From assembly GCA_934436245.1 (NCBI GenBank), contig CAKSAM010000022.1, positions 1-44,083 of the forward strand: a stretch of DNA of 44,083 nt. Direction: 5' to 3'. The position numbers and the translations under genes are program-made. Source of the stretch: an uncultured Acetatifactor sp. (lineage in GTDB: Bacteria; Bacillota; Clostridia; Lachnospirales; Lachnospiraceae). Below are positions 42,609 through 44,083 of this stretch, one piece after another. The first letter of the stretch is position 1, and every line of letters starts with the position of its first letter. Below the pieces are notes generated by a model, which made no database searches, was not told where the DNA came from, and saw nothing but the letters and a program-made list of their open reading frames with translations.

Positions 42609-42652
42609 GTAGCTATTTATCCATCCATGGTGTCTGTATTTTCCTATATAAG

Positions 42653-42680
42653 AATATCGGAAATTCTCAGAAAATTCTTA
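42653..42680 (-). promoter_or_regulatory. Sigma-28 type promoter of the unknown gene
   Basis: TAAG (42680-42677), 16 bases, CCGATATT (42660-42653), same spacing as hag and flgM. Leader of about 160 nt. Confidence 0.72.
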
Positions 42681-42684
42681 GCTG

Positions 42685-42942
42685 TCATTCGAAAATTTTT
42701 AAAGAAGAAAGATCCAGCATCATATCTTTGGCGGTACGATCCCGTCCCAGCTGTAGGAATACATATTCCGCCAGCACACCGTCCTTTTCGATCTCTTTGA
42801 GGTTGTCGAATTTGATAGTTCCGTTGGGGAAAATGCTCAGGATCCGGTCGCAGTACATGTTGATGGCATGCCCGACGATTCCTGGCTCCTCTATCGGTTC
42901 CCCAATTTTTAAGAAAAATTTTCTCTTGCGGCAGTTTTCTCT
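42685..42942 (-). pseudogene. Remnant of an unidentified gene
   Basis: An open frame of 85 codons ends at TGA 42685 and has the strong C-ending codon bias of real genes here (GIVGHAINMYCDRILSIF, DGVLAEYVFLQLGRDR). Its first ATG (42858) has no ribosome site and would give 57 residues; upstream the frame is closed by TAG beside the agcS promoter. It is probably the 3' end of a gene whose beginning was lost. I do not recognise the family. A short functional peptide is an alternative. Confidence 0.5.
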
Positions 42943-42954
42943 CTATGTTATACT
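42926..42954 (+). promoter_or_regulatory. Sigma-A type promoter of agcS
   Basis: TTGCGG (42926-42931), 17 bases, TATACT (42949-42954). Start near 42961. Confidence 0.75.
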
Positions 42955-42977
42955 GATGTACATAAAAACGAAATAAA

Positions 42978-43047
42978 GATCAGGTTGCAATGTCAGCGTG
43001 GACATCTTCGGATGTCTGCGCTTTTTATGTTGCCGGAACGCCTGATC
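42978..43047 (+). promoter_or_regulatory. Attenuator-like leader of agcS
   Basis: A 12-bp stem AGCGTGGACATC/GATGTCTGCGCT with a UUCG loop (42995-43022) is followed by TTTTT, a full intrinsic terminator between promoter and start codon. GATCAGG (42978-42984) can pair with CCTGATC (43041-43047) around it. Glycine riboswitch motifs, often found before agcS, are absent. Confidence 0.6.
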
Positions 43048-43067
43048 AGACAAAGGAGGAAATGTAT

Positions 43068-44083
43068 ATGGTAGAATTCATTACGAATGTGAACAGTGCC
43101 GTCAATGGATTCGTATGGGGTGTCCCCATGCTGGTATTGCTGGTAGGTACCGGTATCCTGATGACGATCCTGACGAAATTTTTCCAGTTATCCCATCTGG
43201 GACACTGGTTCAAAAACACGGTGGGCGGCATCTTTCACGATGAGCATGTAACGAAACATACGGAGGCCGGAGATCAGTCCATTTCCCAGTTCCAGTCGCT
43301 GTGCACCGCACTGGCTGCCACGATCGGTACCGGTAATATCGTCGGTGTGGCAAGCGCACTGGTAGCCGGCGGTCCCGGTGCCATCTTCTGGATGTGGGTC
43401 GTGGCTTTCTTTGGCATGATGACCAACTACTCGGAAAATGTACTGGGTATCTACTACCGCCGCCGGAACTCCAGAGGCGAGTGGAGTGGTGGTGCCATGT
43501 ACTACTTAAAGGACGGTCTCGGCTCCTATAAGGGCTGCAGACAGATCGGTGCCGTACTGGCTGTGCTGTTCTCCGCCTTCTGCCTGTTAGCCTCCTTTGG
43601 TATCGGCAACATGAGTCAGGTCAATTCGATTGCTGCAAATATGACCTCCGCCTTTTCCATTCCCACTACCGCCACCGGCATTGTTCTGGTGATTATTGGT
43701 GCTCTGGTCATCGTCGGCGGATTAAAAAGAATCGCAGCTGTCACCGAGAAGCTGGTTCCTTTCATGGCGATCGCCTATGTCATCGGTGCACTGGTGATCT
43801 TCTTTGCGAATATCAGCCACGTTGGTGCCGTATTTACCGCTATTTTCAAAGGAGCTTTTGGTCTGCGCGCTGTAGGCGGCGGTATCGTGGGTTCCGGAGT
43901 GAAGCTGGCTCTGACCTGGGGCATGAAGCGTGGTGTATTCTCTAACGAGGCCGGTCTTGGTTCTTCTGTTATGGTACATTCCAGCTCCAACGTAAAGGAA
44001 CCCGTGCGTCAGGGTATGTGGGGCATCTTCGAAGTCTTCGCCGACACCATGGTCGTATGTACACTGACGGCTTTCGCAGTTCT
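43068..44083 (+). CDS. agcS: Sodium:alanine/glycine symporter, N-terminal part
   Basis: Partial, 338 residues in the window; the gene continues past the right edge. ATG 43068 is preferred, eight bases after AAAGGAGG; an ATG two codons earlier is too close. NSAVNGFVWGVPMLVLLVGTG, the TALAATIGTGNIVGVA motif and WGMKRGVFSNEAGLGSS are AgcS (AlsT) signatures for Na+-coupled uptake of alanine or glycine. About eight membrane segments are visible. Transcribed from its own promoter with an attenuator-like leader. Confidence 0.95.
   Translation, partial: MVEFITNVNSAVNGFVWGVPMLVLLVGTGILMTILTKFFQLSHLGHWFKNTVGGIFHDEHVTKHTEAGDQSISQFQSLCTALAATIGTGNIVGVASALVAGGPGAIFWMWVVAFFGMMTNYSENVLGIYYRRRNSRGEWSGGAMYYLKDGLGSYKGCRQIGAVLAVLFSAFCLLASFGIGNMSQVNSIAANMTSAFSIPTTATGIVLVIIGALVIVGGLKRIAAVTEKLVPFMAIAYVIGALVIFFANISHVGAVFTAIFKGAFGLRAVGGGIVGSGVKLALTWGMKRGVFSNEAGLGSSVMVHSSSNVKEPVRQGMWGIFEVFADTMVVCTLTAFAV

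Noticed and set aside
42961..43067. Glycine riboswitch before agcS
   Set aside because: Searched for the paired GGAGAG and GGAGCAA-type conserved segments; none are present and the leader is only about 100 nt.

Overview
The window is a chromosomal segment of a motile, pectin-using Firmicute, most likely a Lachnospiraceae (Roseburia/Lachnospira-like) gut or rumen bacterium. The grounds are the gene content (FliW/CsrA, FlaG, tandem FlgK, YesMN-type two-component system, YtfQRT/YjfF-type sugar ABC transporter, UxaA/B/C with an intracellular GH28), strong AGGAGG ribosome sites, and a flagellin that begins MVVQ. No tRNA, rRNA or CRISPR was seen.

Region 1 (1-12.6 kb) is a late flagellar locus, almost all on the minus strand: the first codons of flagellin (hag), then flaG-fliD-fliS-fliT and flgM-flgN-flgK-flgK2-flgL-fliW-csrA. 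Sigma-28 type promoters (TAAA/TTAA, 16-17 nt, CCGATA) precede hag, flaG and flgM. A fourth, far away at 42.65 kb, precedes an uncharacterised gene. The flagellin leader carries a hairpin-loop GGA plus GGA motifs in the ribosome site, the layout expected for CsrA repression, while CsrA and its antagonist FliW are encoded a few kb away. Two accessory genes interrupt the locus: a small AT-rich gene resembling a phage/polymorphic-toxin C-terminal domain (310-834) and an Rpn-family nuclease-like gene with a possible internal start (4200-5135). A 184-bp palindromic element lies between flgK2 and flgL.

Region 2 (12.6-23.7 kb) is a sugar uptake and sensing module. A YesM-type kinase and YesN-type regulator lie upstream of an operon encoding a binding lipoprotein, ABC ATPase, two permeases, a chemoreceptor and a second, more YtfQ-like, binding lipoprotein. 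Transport and chemotaxis to the same sugar seem to be co-expressed.

Region 3 (23.8-30 kb) holds an ECF-type sigma factor, a membrane anti-sigma candidate, a MATE exporter and SfsA, then a second chemoreceptor with a structured leader, and the tRNA t6A dehydratase TcdA.

Region 4 (30-39.2 kb) is a galacturonate locus. A minus-strand operon uxaB-uxaA-unknown-GH28-TIM barrel faces a plus-strand lacI-type regulator and uxaC. Both divergent promoters carry a TGTAA-N4-TTACA-like operator, so local repression of the pathway is likely.

Region 5 (39.2-44.1 kb) has an XRE-type membrane regulator, an AraC regulator, the sigma-28-linked unknown gene, a gene remnant and the start of a sodium:alanine/glycine symporter (agcS) behind an attenuator-like leader.
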